Part shown: positions 1-7,186 of the stretch, in pieces
How the letters are laid out: every line of letters starts with the position of its first letter
Position numbering within the stretch: position 1 is the first letter of the stretch
Assembly: GCA_002476625.1 (NCBI GenBank)
Contig: DLLC01000045.1
Location: 1 to 12,474, forward strand
DNA: 12,474 nucleotides
Direction: 5' to 3'
Origin: Porphyromonadaceae bacterium UBA7572
Lineage (GTDB): Bacteria; Bacteroidota; Bacteroidia; Bacteroidales; Muribaculaceae
Position numbers and translations under genes: made by a program
The notes under the pieces: generated by a model
Database searches by the model: none
Told to the model about the DNA's origin: nothing
What the model saw: only the letters and a program-made list of their open reading frames with translations

Positions 1-151
1 CACTTGCTGTTGGACTCTACAGAAAATGAAAAGAATTTTGAATGAAGATGACTGTAAATGCAAGAAAAATGGTAACTTTGTGATTGAAGTCCTATCTTAC
101 ACTCAGAAGATACGCCATTTTGGGTACACTTTAACTTGCTTCACATCAGCT
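1..151. other. Gene-free left edge beyond the recombinase
   Basis: I see no credible coding region or RNA gene here. The stretch follows the recombinase stop codon and is AT-rich. It holds a small inverted repeat (TATCTT at 93-98 and AAGATA at 107-112) with no T-run after it on the minus strand, so it is at best a weak terminator. A lone TAACTTTG at 73-80 on the plus strand resembles a -7 box but has no TTTG at the right distance. If the recombinase belongs to a mobile element, an attachment site could lie here or further left, but none can be defined from one copy. Confidence 0.4.
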
Positions 152-1375
152 TTATTCACCACTGCTTATTCTCCTTATAATACTTCGATTGGCTTCATCA
201 ACTCTCGAAGTGTCGATAGATGCCAGATAGGTTTGCGTGGTCTTGATGGAATGATGCCCCATGCCTTCGCTGATGATGGCGATGGAATAGTTCATATCCT
301 GGGCGATGCTTGCCCATGAATGGCGGGTCACATATAGTGTGAGAGGCATTTTCAGTCCTATCCTCGTGCCGATTTTATTCAAGGCGCGGTTCACATTTTC
401 CTGCGCCCGCTGATATTGCCTATATTCTGTGCCATCAGTGTGCTTAATGATGGGCAGCATGTAAGGTGTGCCCACTGTCAGGTGAGCGTAGCGATCTGCG
501 ATTTCCTGCTGTTCCTTCTCCCATTCCACGGTAAGCGGCTGACAGGTCTTCTTGCGGCAATATCTTATCAGCCCACTTTTCAAATCAGACTTTTTCAAGT
601 AGGCAATATCCACAAAGGGCATTCCACGCATATAGAAACTAAACATAAAAATGTCGCGTGCAAACGCCAAAGATGAACCTTCAGGTAGCCGCATCTTTTG
701 TATGGCTCGTATGTCAGCCACAGATATGGCTCGCTTGGTAGTCTTCACATACGACAGCTTAACACGGCAAAACAGCCTTTTGGCATCCCGTAGCGCCTCT
801 TCCTCCTCAGCTTTGCACAGCAAAGTGCTGAGTGTGCGTAAGTAAAAGCGAACACTATTCGGCATCAAGCCTCTCTCTACGAGCCATGCGTCATACTCTT
901 CAAGCATGTCTGGAGACAATTCATCAAAGGTCAAGTCCACATCCTCACGAAATTCCTTGAACCTGCGGTAAGCACTGGTGTAGGTCATCGCCGTCCCTTG
1001 GCGCTGCATTCGCTCCTGCCTTGCAATTTGCCCTTGCAAAAACGTGAACACAGTGTTGAGCGGCTCGATTTCGCAGAAAGAATCACAGAGTTCATACACA
1101 GAGTATTCCCTGCTGGCATTTTCCAGCTTTCTGATGGCCTCTTTACGCTGTTGGAGCATCTTGTCGATAGAGAATTGCATCAGCTGTAACTTAGTCCTTC
1201 TTTCACCACGAGGCGGAATAATCAAGCTTCCCGTTGTTGCATCCCATTCATGGGGAAGCACATGATACCCTGTGCTTATCGTCTTCACCTTGCGCTTATG
1301 TATCACCAGGAAATACAATGCGCCTTCAGACCCAGGCACAGACGAGGAGCGGAATTTCAATTTAATTGTTGCCAT
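152..1375 (-). CDS. Tyrosine site-specific recombinase (Bacteroidota integrase type)
   Basis: A 407-residue protein of the usual length for Bacteroidota phage-integrase-family recombinases, which cut and rejoin DNA through a 3'-phosphotyrosine intermediate. Three regions are visible: an N-terminal arm-type DNA-binding region (about 1-90, with YHVLPHEWDATTG), a SAM-like core-binding domain (about 105-200) and the catalytic domain (about 215-395). Catalytic candidates are Arg250 (in FYMRGMPFVD), a Lys near 275-276 (RKKTCQ), Arg351 (YVTRHSWAS), His374 (GMGHHS) and the nucleophile Tyr383 (TQTYLAS). The usual His of the HxxR box is Tyr348, a substitution I believe is common in this family, so the enzyme is probably active. 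The ATG at 1375 gives the expected N-terminus (MATIKLKFRSS). No excisionase, mobilisation or transfer gene is seen nearby. It may be an element integrase with cargo to the left or a stand-alone invertase-type recombinase. I see no clear promoter. Confidence 0.93.
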   Translation of the reverse strand: MATIKLKFRSSSVPGSEGALYFLVIHKRKVKTISTGYHVLPHEWDATTGSLIIPPRGERRTKLQLMQFSIDKMLQQRKEAIRKLENASREYSVYELCDSFCEIEPLNTVFTFLQGQIARQERMQRQGTAMTYTSAYRRFKEFREDVDLTFDELSPDMLEEYDAWLVERGLMPNSVRFYLRTLSTLLCKAEEEEALRDAKRLFCRVKLSYVKTTKRAISVADIRAIQKMRLPEGSSLAFARDIFMFSFYMRGMPFVDIAYLKKSDLKSGLIRYCRKKTCQPLTVEWEKEQQEIADRYAHLTVGTPYMLPIIKHTDGTEYRQYQRAQENVNRALNKIGTRIGLKMPLTLYVTRHSWASIAQDMNYSIAIISEGMGHHSIKTTQTYLASIDTSRVDEANRSIIRRISSGE

Positions 1376-1519
1376 AGAAATTTGTGTTGTTTTACGATTT
1401 TAATTTATCTACATAACTAATTATTGCTGAGGAATATAGAGAAACTTAATTTTTCACATCTAAGACTACGGAAGGCAATCAATTGGGCTCCAGGTATTTA
1501 ATAAAAAGCAAAAGGCAAC
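1376..1519. other. AT-rich intergenic stretch upstream of the recombinase
   Basis: This lies between the recombinase start and the terminator of the next gene. It contains no open frame of note and no full TTTG/TAnnTTTG promoter. The nearest thing to a -7 box on the minus strand is TAAGTTTC, one mismatch from consensus and without a -33 partner. I looked for inverted repeats against bases 1-151 that could mark an invertible segment or element ends and found none by eye. Confidence 0.35.
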
Positions 1520-1550
1520 AAAAAAGGCTGCATTCCAAATGAATACAGCC
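1520..1550 (-). terminator. Intrinsic terminator of the 1607-2503 gene
   Basis: On the minus strand the arms GGCTGtATTC and GAATgCAGCC (one mismatched pair) enclose a five-base loop and are followed directly by six T residues (AAAAAA at 1520-1525 on the plus strand). It starts 57 bases past the stop of the upstream gene, in the right orientation to end its transcript and to insulate the recombinase from read-through. Confidence 0.85.
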
Positions 1551-1606
1551 CGTATTATGTGGTTAAAAATGTTACAGAGCGTATAGATAAAGCGCAGCTA
1601 TCAAGG

Positions 1607-2503
1607 TCAGAATTTACCCCCCATTTTCAGATAAAGGGCATATACAGCATAGAAATCCTTGATTTGCTCGTCGGTGATTTTTTTCACATGGCTGAAGCCT
1701 TCTGAGCCAATAAACACCACACGAGCCCATGTGGCATGCGACAAGGCGTAGATCAAATCTTTGTCGGCAGCAGTAAGCACATCGTCCACAGTTTCCCAAT
1801 ATCTACGAGGCCCGAGCTTGCCTTTTTTTGGCAATTCTGCCGGTGTGAAGTAATAGCTAAAGCCATTCACCACAAATCTCACTTTCTCTATCTGCAAAGG
1901 GTCATCGGCAAAATACTGGGCATGCAGGCGAATCGGCTGAGGCTTCCCACTCGCCAGATTAAAATAGAAAAAAACGTCGTTGTTGGTCACCTCCATAGTC
2001 ACATCTTTTGGCATCACCCTGCTCGCTTCCACCCTCAACGTGGCCGACAACGCCTCATTCGTGTCGGTGATGGGTTCATCCACCCATTCAAGTGGCTGAG
2101 GGCCTAACTGCAAATTGTCAAGATTATAGTCGATAGCCAAAAGAGAGTCAAGCTCGGCCTGCGCTGCTGCCCGGCGTGCCTTCCTTGCCTCCATCTCCTC
2201 CTCAAATTCAGGATCGTCTTGAGCACGCTGCTGCAGGTATTTTTCAATGCGCTCCTGCTTTTCCTGCTCTTCTTTCATTCGTTTTTTATCGCTTTTCTCT
2301 GCGTTCTTCTCATCATGCGGTTGAAGATAGTAAGTGGTGTTGTCGGTAGAATCAACCACTATCACGGCTGGCTTCTTGTGCAGCCGGCGCACAGGCATTT
2401 TCGACCGCCAGTTATCGGCGCCGCCACCATCTTGAGCAAAAGAGGATAGAGAAATTACAGCAAGAGTGAAAAAAAGAAATATTCTAATATAATTATGGCT
2501 CAT
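1607..2503 (-). CDS. Secreted protein of unknown function with charged coiled-coil segment
   Basis: A 298-residue protein that I cannot assign to a named family. Residues 1-23 form a type I signal peptide (hydrophobic FLFFTLAVISLSSFA, cleavage likely after SFA), so it is exported to the periplasm or beyond. Residues 60-125 are very rich in Lys, Glu, Arg and Gln and are likely helical or coiled coil. From about 150 on there is a compact beta-rich domain (LRVEASRV, EVTNNDVFFYFNLASG, IRLHAQYF, VRFVVNGFSYYFTP) ending in a helical segment (ATWARVVFIGSEGF, then ITDEQIKDFYAVYALYLKMGG). No lipobox, catalytic motif or C-terminal sorting signal stands out. The ATG at 2503 is chosen because it starts the signal peptide and sits about 23 bases after the expected transcription start. 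It is transcribed alone, divergently from purT, and has its own terminator. Coding status is secure; function is unknown. Confidence 0.88.
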   Translation of the reverse strand: MSHNYIRIFLFFTLAVISLSSFAQDGGGADNWRSKMPVRRLHKKPAVIVVDSTDNTTYYLQPHDEKNAEKSDKKRMKEEQEKQERIEKYLQQRAQDDPEFEEEMEARKARRAAAQAELDSLLAIDYNLDNLQLGPQPLEWVDEPITDTNEALSATLRVEASRVMPKDVTMEVTNNDVFFYFNLASGKPQPIRLHAQYFADDPLQIEKVRFVVNGFSYYFTPAELPKKGKLGPRRYWETVDDVLTAADKDLIYALSHATWARVVFIGSEGFSHVKKITDEQIKDFYAVYALYLKMGGKF

Positions 2504-2532
2504 TATTTAATCAACGGTATTTTTATTCTGTG

Positions 2533-2564
2533 CAAAATTAGTGATTTTCATAAACATACACAAA
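2533..2564 (-). promoter_or_regulatory. Bacteroidota promoter for the 1607-2503 gene
   Basis: Reading the minus strand, a -33 TTTG (2561-2564) is followed after exactly 20 bases by TAATTTTG (2533-2540), a full match to the Bacteroidota primary sigma consensus TTTG/TAnnTTTG. Transcription should start near 2526, giving a leader of about 20-25 bases. Its -33 box lies only 26 bases from that of the divergent purT promoter. Confidence 0.8.
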
Positions 2565-2590
2565 CAGCCTCCAGCCGATGCAAGATTTCA

Positions 2591-2622
2591 TTTGTAAAAT
2601 ATACGGCAATAGCGTAACTTTG
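2591..2622 (+). promoter_or_regulatory. Bacteroidota promoter for purT
   Basis: TTTG at 2591-2594, a 20-base spacer, then TAACTTTG at 2615-2622: a full match to the TTTG/TAnnTTTG consensus. The expected transcription start is near 2628-2630, leaving a leader of about 28 bases before the ATG. I see no purine riboswitch or extended leader; the leader is too short to hold one. Confidence 0.82.
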
Positions 2623-2657
2623 TGTTACGAACTTATCATTAATTCCTTTTACAAATT

Positions 2658-3851
2658 ATGACTAAAATTGGATCTTTCGGCACAGAAATTGGCAAAAAAG
2701 CCATGCTCTTAGGCAGTGGAGAACTCGGAAAAGAAGTGGCCATTGAACTTGTGCGATTAGGTGTGGAAGTAGTGGCATGCGACCGCTATGCTGGCGCTCC
2801 AGCCATGCAAGTGGCTCAAAAGAGCCGAATCTTCAATATGCTCGACAGCGACGCGCTGCGTGCCGCCATTGAGGAAGAAAAGCCCGACCACATTATTCCG
2901 GAAGTGGAGGCTATTGCCACTCCCACCCTTGTGGAGCTTGAAAAAGAGGGCTACCACGTGACGCCCACCGCCAATGCAGCCTGGCTCACCATGAACCGTG
3001 AGGGCATACGCCGCCTGGCTGCAGAGACTCTTGGCGTGCCCACGTCGCCATACCGCTTCGCCTCCACAGAGGAAGAGTTCAAGGATGCTATTAAAGAAGT
3101 AGGCATTCCGTGTGTGGTAAAGCCAATCATGAGTTCTTCAGGCCACGGGCAAAGTGTGGTAAAGTCTGATGCAGACATCGACCGCGCATGGCACATTTCA
3201 CAAGAAGGAGGACGTGCAGGCGCTGGCAGAGTGATTGTGGAAGGATTCGTTGATTTCGACTACGAGATTACACTCCTCACAGTTCGCAACGTGGCAGGAA
3301 CACAATTCTGCGAGCCAGTGGGCCATATTCAGCAAGACGGCGACTACCGATACTCTTGGCAGCCACAGGCCATGTCGGCAACAGCCATCAGCAAAGCACA
3401 GGAAATTGCAAAAAAAGTGACCGACGCACTTGGTGGCTACGGGATTTTCGGCGTGGAAATGTTCATTAAGGGTGAAAACGTAATTTTCAGCGAGGTGTCA
3501 CCTCGTCCGCACGACACTGGCATGGTGACAATGATTTCTCAAAACTTAAGTGAGTTTGCACTCCATGCCCGCGCTTTGATGGGCTTACCAATCCCTGCAA
3601 TCCGCTTCTATGGAGCTTCGGCCAGCAAGGCTATAGTCGTGGAAGGCGACACAAACCGAGTGGAATTTGACAATGTGGACAAGGCTCTTGAAGAACCGGG
3701 TGTTGACATTAGAATTTTTGGGAAACCAGAAATTAAAGGCCATCGCCGCATGGGTGTGATTCTTGCCACAGCCAACACAGTGGAAGAAGCTATCGCTAAA
3801 TGCGACAGGGCTTATGCAAAGCTGAAAATCAGCGTTATGCCACCAAAATAA
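2658..3851 (+). CDS. purT: Formate-dependent phosphoribosylglycinamide formyltransferase (GAR transformylase 2)
   Basis: PurT joins formate to 5'-phosphoribosylglycinamide using ATP, giving formyl-GAR, ADP and phosphate: the third step of purine synthesis without formyl-tetrahydrofolate. The 397-residue protein is close to the E. coli enzyme in length and follows it from end to end. Visible are the N-terminal nucleotide-fold motif GSGELGKEVAIE (19-30), the GAR-side segment PEVEAIAT (81-88), TMNREGIRRLAAE (111-123), the ATP-grasp loop SSSGHGQ (159-165, where E. coli has Lys for His), GGRAGAGRVIVEG (184-196), metal-ligand glutamates Glu267 and Glu279, and the signature EVSPRPHDTGMVT (279-291). 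It is a cytosolic ATP-grasp homodimer in known members. The gene is transcribed alone from its own promoter and converges on the 3997-5820 gene. The short N-terminal start MTKIGSFGTEIGKKAMLL is normal for the family. Assignment is very secure. Confidence 0.98.
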   Translation: MTKIGSFGTEIGKKAMLLGSGELGKEVAIELVRLGVEVVACDRYAGAPAMQVAQKSRIFNMLDSDALRAAIEEEKPDHIIPEVEAIATPTLVELEKEGYHVTPTANAAWLTMNREGIRRLAAETLGVPTSPYRFASTEEEFKDAIKEVGIPCVVKPIMSSSGHGQSVVKSDADIDRAWHISQEGGRAGAGRVIVEGFVDFDYEITLLTVRNVAGTQFCEPVGHIQQDGDYRYSWQPQAMSATAISKAQEIAKKVTDALGGYGIFGVEMFIKGENVIFSEVSPRPHDTGMVTMISQNLSEFALHARALMGLPIPAIRFYGASASKAIVVEGDTNRVEFDNVDKALEEPGVDIRIFGKPEIKGHRRMGVILATANTVEEAIAKCDRAYAKLKISVMPPK

Positions 3852-3913
3852 CAGGATTTTGATTCATTCGTCACATAGGTGACCTACAACCATTTTTCAC
3901 CAACATTTAAAGG

Positions 3914-3966
3914 CAAGCAGGCGGTACATGCCCCTCTCTACGAGGGAACAATGCACCGCCTGTTTG
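3914..3966. terminator. Bidirectional hairpin between convergent genes
   Basis: Arms CAGGCGGTaCAT (3918-3929) and ATGcACCGCCTG (3951-3962) pair with one mismatch. The stem can be extended outward by CAAG/TTTG-type pairs and inward by CCCTC (3932-3936) with GAGGG (3942-3946). It lies between the purT stop (3851) and the stop of the minus-strand gene (3997), so it can end both transcripts. T-runs on each side are short and broken, so it is weaker than a textbook intrinsic terminator, although the stem is strong. Confidence 0.75.
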
Positions 3967-3996
3967 ATTGCTTCAATATACTGTATGAGCGGAAAC

Positions 3997-5820
3997 TTAG
4001 AAGGTTGTCACCTTGTAGGCACGTCCGCCCACCTTCACAATATATACCTTGCCACTATTAAGTGTAAACACATTAACGCCTGTCTTTCCGCTCAACACCC
4101 GACGTGTGCGGCCATCAATGTCGAACACATAGATGGGGGCATTCTGGGTCAATGTCACTGTCACAGAGCCGCCTGCAACGTTCACTTGTGGCGCAGAGGC
4201 AGCTGAAGCATCAGTTATGCCGGAAGGCTCCTGCAATTCTGCATACTCAATATGGGAGGTCTCCGACTTTTCCTCATAGCCAAAGCCATCGGTGCGCCAT
4301 CCTGTCACGCTATAGCCATAGCGTGTGCCTGGCACAAGGTTGCTGAAGTCGTAGGAAGTGGTTTGTGGATCCTCAATCTTGATTTCTGGAAGAGTGACGG
4401 TGCTGACATCACCCTTATTAACTGCCTGTGTCACCTCCACTTCATCCAGGAAGAAGGGTTTAAGCTTATTTTCCTCAAATGAGAGAACGGTTTCAGAGTC
4501 GCCATCTTTCATTTCCCAGGTTTCATCAATGTCGCCATTAGAATCGAAAGTAGCCTTATGCATCACCAACTGGCCATTTTCGGTGTAGCCCACATGATAG
4601 ATGCTTAAAATGTCGCCTGGTGTGCCGTGAGCCTTCAGGCGCACTGTATATACACCACCACTGCGGGAAAGGTTCATGCTTGGTGTGTGCACATACGACA
4701 TATTCATTGGGAACCTTCCGCTATTAGCTCCAAGCATACCTGCAGCGGCAATAAGGTTTCGCCCGCTCCAGCCTTGACAGTCGGTGATATCGTCAACCGA
4801 GGCAATGGAAGTGACAGGCGAATCCATTGTGCCACTCAGCGACTTAGAGAATTTCTCATCAATCACAGTGCTGACACCCGACTCCGTAGCCACATCATAA
4901 CGATAGGGCTGCACGTAGTAGCCCTTCGATTTAGGAAGGTACTCCCAGTTGGCAGTAAACGCGCTTACCCCCACATTGCTTGCAGGAAGCACATTCACCG
5001 ACAAGAAGCCGTCCACGAGCATAATTCCAGACATAGCCGACACTTCCTCGCCATTCTTAGCCTTCACATAATAGTAGTAAACTGCTTCAGGATTTAAGCC
5101 TGTGGCATTGTAGTGGTCTTCTGTGGTAGGCTGGTCAGTCAGCACATACACAGGAGCCTTGTGCTCGTAGGTAATGGAGTTGATGGCAATGTCGCCCACA
5201 TTGTGAGTGTCGTCCTTCTTAATGGTGATTTCGATTTTGCCGATATTGAGAGGCGTGTAGCCGAATGCCTCCGACAGCACGAAATCTTGACGGCGGGCAA
5301 AGTAAATGGCATAGATGTCGCCTTGGGTAAGAAGATCGCCCTCTTTGTCGTACACCTTAATGTTGAACACGCTTGAGTTGTCTTCAGTGACACCATCGGC
5401 GTGAACAAGGTTGGCGTTCAATACATATTTTGTAAGATTACCACCCACAAACAGAGGTGTCACAACCTTGTCGCCTGTAGCATCAAGCAACAAGTGGTTT
5501 TTGCCGTTATAGTACACAACTTCTGTAGTGCCATTATCAGCAAGATTCACATTCCACCCTTCGGGAAGGTTGGGGGAGGTGGTGTCAAGTTTGCCATTGC
5601 TTTGGCTCACTTGACTAAAATCTTCGGTCACGCTCACAGTGTCGTTACCCAGTGTGTAAAGACTGAACAGATACTGACTACTGCCATTGGCGTTCCACTG
5701 GGCAGTAAAAGATGTGCCCTGATAATTGTCGGGAATGACAACGGTGGGCGCAGAGGTCGCAGCATAAGTCATGTTCGCTGAAGTCAGCAACAGTGACAGC
5801 AGGAAGTAAAATTTTTTCAT
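3997..5820 (-). CDS. Secreted FN3/jelly-roll repeat protein with T9SS type A-like C-terminal domain
   Basis: A 607-residue exported protein with no catalytic motif that I recognise. Residues 1-21 are a signal peptide (ending TYA-A). Two similar units follow. Each begins with FN3-like strands (SFTAQWNANG near 36; AFTANWEYLP near 287), is interrupted by a large beta-rich insert starting with an acidic-Phe element and a Trp-bearing stretch (TEDFSQ...LPEGWN; IDEKFSK...CQGWSGRN), and closes with the end of an FN3 fold (GLNPEAVYYYYVKAKNG at 241-257; NLVPGTRYGYSVTGWRTDG at 494-512). The inserts resemble the jelly-roll 'choice-of-anchor' domains of Bacteroidota surface proteins. Residues 537-607 fit a type A sorting domain of the type IX secretion system (IYVFDIDGRTRR, then LNSGKVYIVKVGGRAYKV). 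It is therefore probably carried across the outer membrane and displayed or released, perhaps for adhesion or binding. No enzyme or partner gene is adjacent. The role is inferred from architecture only. Confidence 0.88.
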   Translation of the reverse strand: MKKFYFLLSLLLTSANMTYAATSAPTVVIPDNYQGTSFTAQWNANGSSQYLFSLYTLGNDTVSVTEDFSQVSQSNGKLDTTSPNLPEGWNVNLADNGTTEVVYYNGKNHLLLDATGDKVVTPLFVGGNLTKYVLNANLVHADGVTEDNSSVFNIKVYDKEGDLLTQGDIYAIYFARRQDFVLSEAFGYTPLNIGKIEITIKKDDTHNVGDIAINSITYEHKAPVYVLTDQPTTEDHYNATGLNPEAVYYYYVKAKNGEEVSAMSGIMLVDGFLSVNVLPASNVGVSAFTANWEYLPKSKGYYVQPYRYDVATESGVSTVIDEKFSKSLSGTMDSPVTSIASVDDITDCQGWSGRNLIAAAGMLGANSGRFPMNMSYVHTPSMNLSRSGGVYTVRLKAHGTPGDILSIYHVGYTENGQLVMHKATFDSNGDIDETWEMKDGDSETVLSFEENKLKPFFLDEVEVTQAVNKGDVSTVTLPEIKIEDPQTTSYDFSNLVPGTRYGYSVTGWRTDGFGYEEKSETSHIEYAELQEPSGITDASAASAPQVNVAGGSVTVTLTQNAPIYVFDIDGRTRRVLSGKTGVNVFTLNSGKVYIVKVGGRAYKVTTF

Positions 5821-6092
5821 GTCGTAAATGATTTATTAAACATTTTCCCCAAGGTAAATATTGATAAATGTGAAATAAAGGACGCATAGGGGAAGGATGC
5901 GAACCTTTATCATCAAATCATAAATTTCCCTCTATAAAAATTCCGGCTGCAAAGATATAAAAATTCTTCATATCACGCACCCCATTTGTTGTAATTTTAT
6001 ATATCATTGCTTCATTTTATACGTTTTCTTTATAATTTCCTACAAATAATATTTCAATTGTTACACTGCTGTTCATTCACACATGTCAACAC
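5821..6092. other. Long AT-rich leader and upstream region of the 3997-5820 gene
   Basis: No gene is supported in this stretch. It carries the leader of the minus-strand surface protein, about 120 bases if the -7 box at 5950-5957 is used. Possible leader structure comes from TTCCCC (near 5844) against GGGGAA (near 5889) and from CGCAT/ATGCG (near 5884-5901). Neither matches a riboswitch that I know. Bases 5958-6092 are strongly AT-rich and otherwise featureless up to the hairpin at 6093. Confidence 0.4.
5950..5957 (-). promoter_or_regulatory. Probable -7 box for the 3997-5820 gene
   Basis: TATCTTTG on the minus strand matches TAnnTTTG exactly. No TTTG is present 19-21 bases upstream (that stretch reads GTGC/GGTG), so the promoter may be weak, activator-dependent, or not the true one. 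It would give an untranslated leader of about 120 bases. Confidence 0.5.
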
Positions 6093-6140
6093 ACGGTAGA
6101 GGGGTGAAACGCCAAACTTGCGCTTCACCCCTCTAACCGT
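6093..6140 (-). terminator. Strong hairpin after the thioredoxin-like gene, no T-run
   Basis: ACGGT-AGAGGGGTGAA (6093-6108) pairs perfectly with TTCACCCCTCT-a-ACCGT (6124-6140) except for one bulged A: 16 base pairs in all, with GC pairs possible inside the loop. It begins 29 bases after the stop codon of the minus-strand gene at 6169. Neither side has a T-run, so it may act as a 3'-end-stabilising stem or a terminator with help from other factors. Confidence 0.65.
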
Positions 6141-6168
6141 ATGCGGTACGGAAATTTCTTCCTACGCC

Positions 6169-7155
6169 CTATTTTGCCATACAGGCCTCCACAGCCTCCG
6201 TCAACTTCTTGCCCTGGAGACCCCGCGAAATGATTCGTCCCTCGGGGTCGAAAATAATAATGTGGGGAATGCCCATAATTCCATAAAGCCTGGTGGGTTC
6301 TGTTAGCTTCTGGTTACCCACTATCACAGGCCATGGAATGCTGAGCTGGCCAATGGCCTTATGCGTGTCAGCTGGGGCGTCCCACACTGCCACACCAAGG
6401 AAATTCATACCTTTCCCATTATACTTTTCATACATTGACTTAATGTTGGGAATCTCACGACGGCACGGGCCACACCAACTTGCCCAAAAATCAAGCAGTG
6501 TATAGGTGCCTTTGCCCACAAAATCACTCAATTTCACTGTACTCCCATCCTCTTTTATGACAGTGAAATCAGTGAACATACTCCCCTCTGCCGTAGCGGC
6601 TTGCGCCTTAACATTTGCTATGGCGTCTTTAACCCGCCTTAACTCCAAATAGGAAGAAGGTACGCTTTTCAGTTCCGTTTCAAGCTGACTCAAGGAAAGC
6701 GGCTTACACATTAAGTAATTATAAAAAGCCCATGGTCCAATGCCATTTTGCTTGTTCTCCTCAAAAGCCTTGTAAAAATAAGTGGCAGCCTCTTCATCGG
6801 TAGTCACATTTTCCATCGATTTGTCTAACTTGTTCACGTAATCGTTGAGCGGGGCGCCAGAAGCAATTTTTGTGGACCAGTCCACAGCTATCGCGCCATC
6901 CTCCACCACCATTCCGCACCGTTTCCCGTCAATAATCAGCCGAGCGAAAAACGAGTCTTCTATTTTACCCTTAATCACGCATCGCTTGCCGTGAACGGTG
7001 GCAGTGGCAACCGTGTCGCCAGTGTCATAATTTGTCAGATAGGCCGTGACGTTGTTAAGCGACACATCGGGCATCGCCACAGTGATTTTATAGCCTCCTG
7101 CAAATGCGCACATAGCAAACGCAGTAGCAAATACAGAAAATACAATCTTTTTCAT
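6169..7155 (-). CDS. Periplasmic TlpA/ResA-like thioredoxin-fold protein with DUF4369-like N-terminal domain
   Basis: A 328-residue exported protein. The start is the ATG at 7155, which opens MKKIVFSVFATAFAMCAFAGG; an in-frame TTG at 7161 adds only two residues and is not needed. The signal peptide probably ends after AFA. The Cys at 16 lies in a poor lipobox (FAMC), so lipidation is unlikely. Residues 22-120 are beta-rich and fit the DUF4369 domain that precedes many Bacteroidota thioredoxin proteins (YKITVAMPDVSLNNVTAYLTNYDTG region). The catalytic domain (about 190-328) has FWASWCGPCRREIPN, with the redox pair Cys228 and Cys231, and a likely cis-Pro near 297 (GIPHIIIF). Such proteins reduce or exchange disulfides in periplasmic proteins; the substrate here is unknown. 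It has its own promoter and a terminal hairpin, so it is monocistronic. Confidence 0.92.
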   Translation of the reverse strand: MKKIVFSVFATAFAMCAFAGGYKITVAMPDVSLNNVTAYLTNYDTGDTVATATVHGKRCVIKGKIEDSFFARLIIDGKRCGMVVEDGAIAVDWSTKIASGAPLNDYVNKLDKSMENVTTDEEAATYFYKAFEENKQNGIGPWAFYNYLMCKPLSLSQLETELKSVPSSYLELRRVKDAIANVKAQAATAEGSMFTDFTVIKEDGSTVKLSDFVGKGTYTLLDFWASWCGPCRREIPNIKSMYEKYNGKGMNFLGVAVWDAPADTHKAIGQLSIPWPVIVGNQKLTEPTRLYGIMGIPHIIIFDPEGRIISRGLQGKKLTEAVEACMAK

Positions 7156-7186
7156 CTTCAAATCTTTAGTTTATTTGTTCCTGCCA

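Noticed and set aside
93..112. Small hairpin as a terminator of the recombinase gene
   Set aside because: Only six AT-rich base pairs and no T-run on the minus strand; too weak to call.
26..319. Plus-strand open frame of 97 codons at the left edge
   Set aside because: Its second half is antisense to the recombinase C-terminus and the product shows no recognisable features. The TAACTTTG at 73-80 lies within it and cannot be its promoter.
320..335. Tyr348 in place of the HxxR histidine as a sign of a dead recombinase
   Set aside because: The other catalytic residues are intact, and Tyr at this place is, to my knowledge, common in Bacteroidota members of the family.
7156..7161. TTG start two codons upstream for the thioredoxin-like gene
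   Set aside because: The ATG at 7155 directly begins a standard signal peptide and fits the promoter spacing, so the rarer TTG is not needed.
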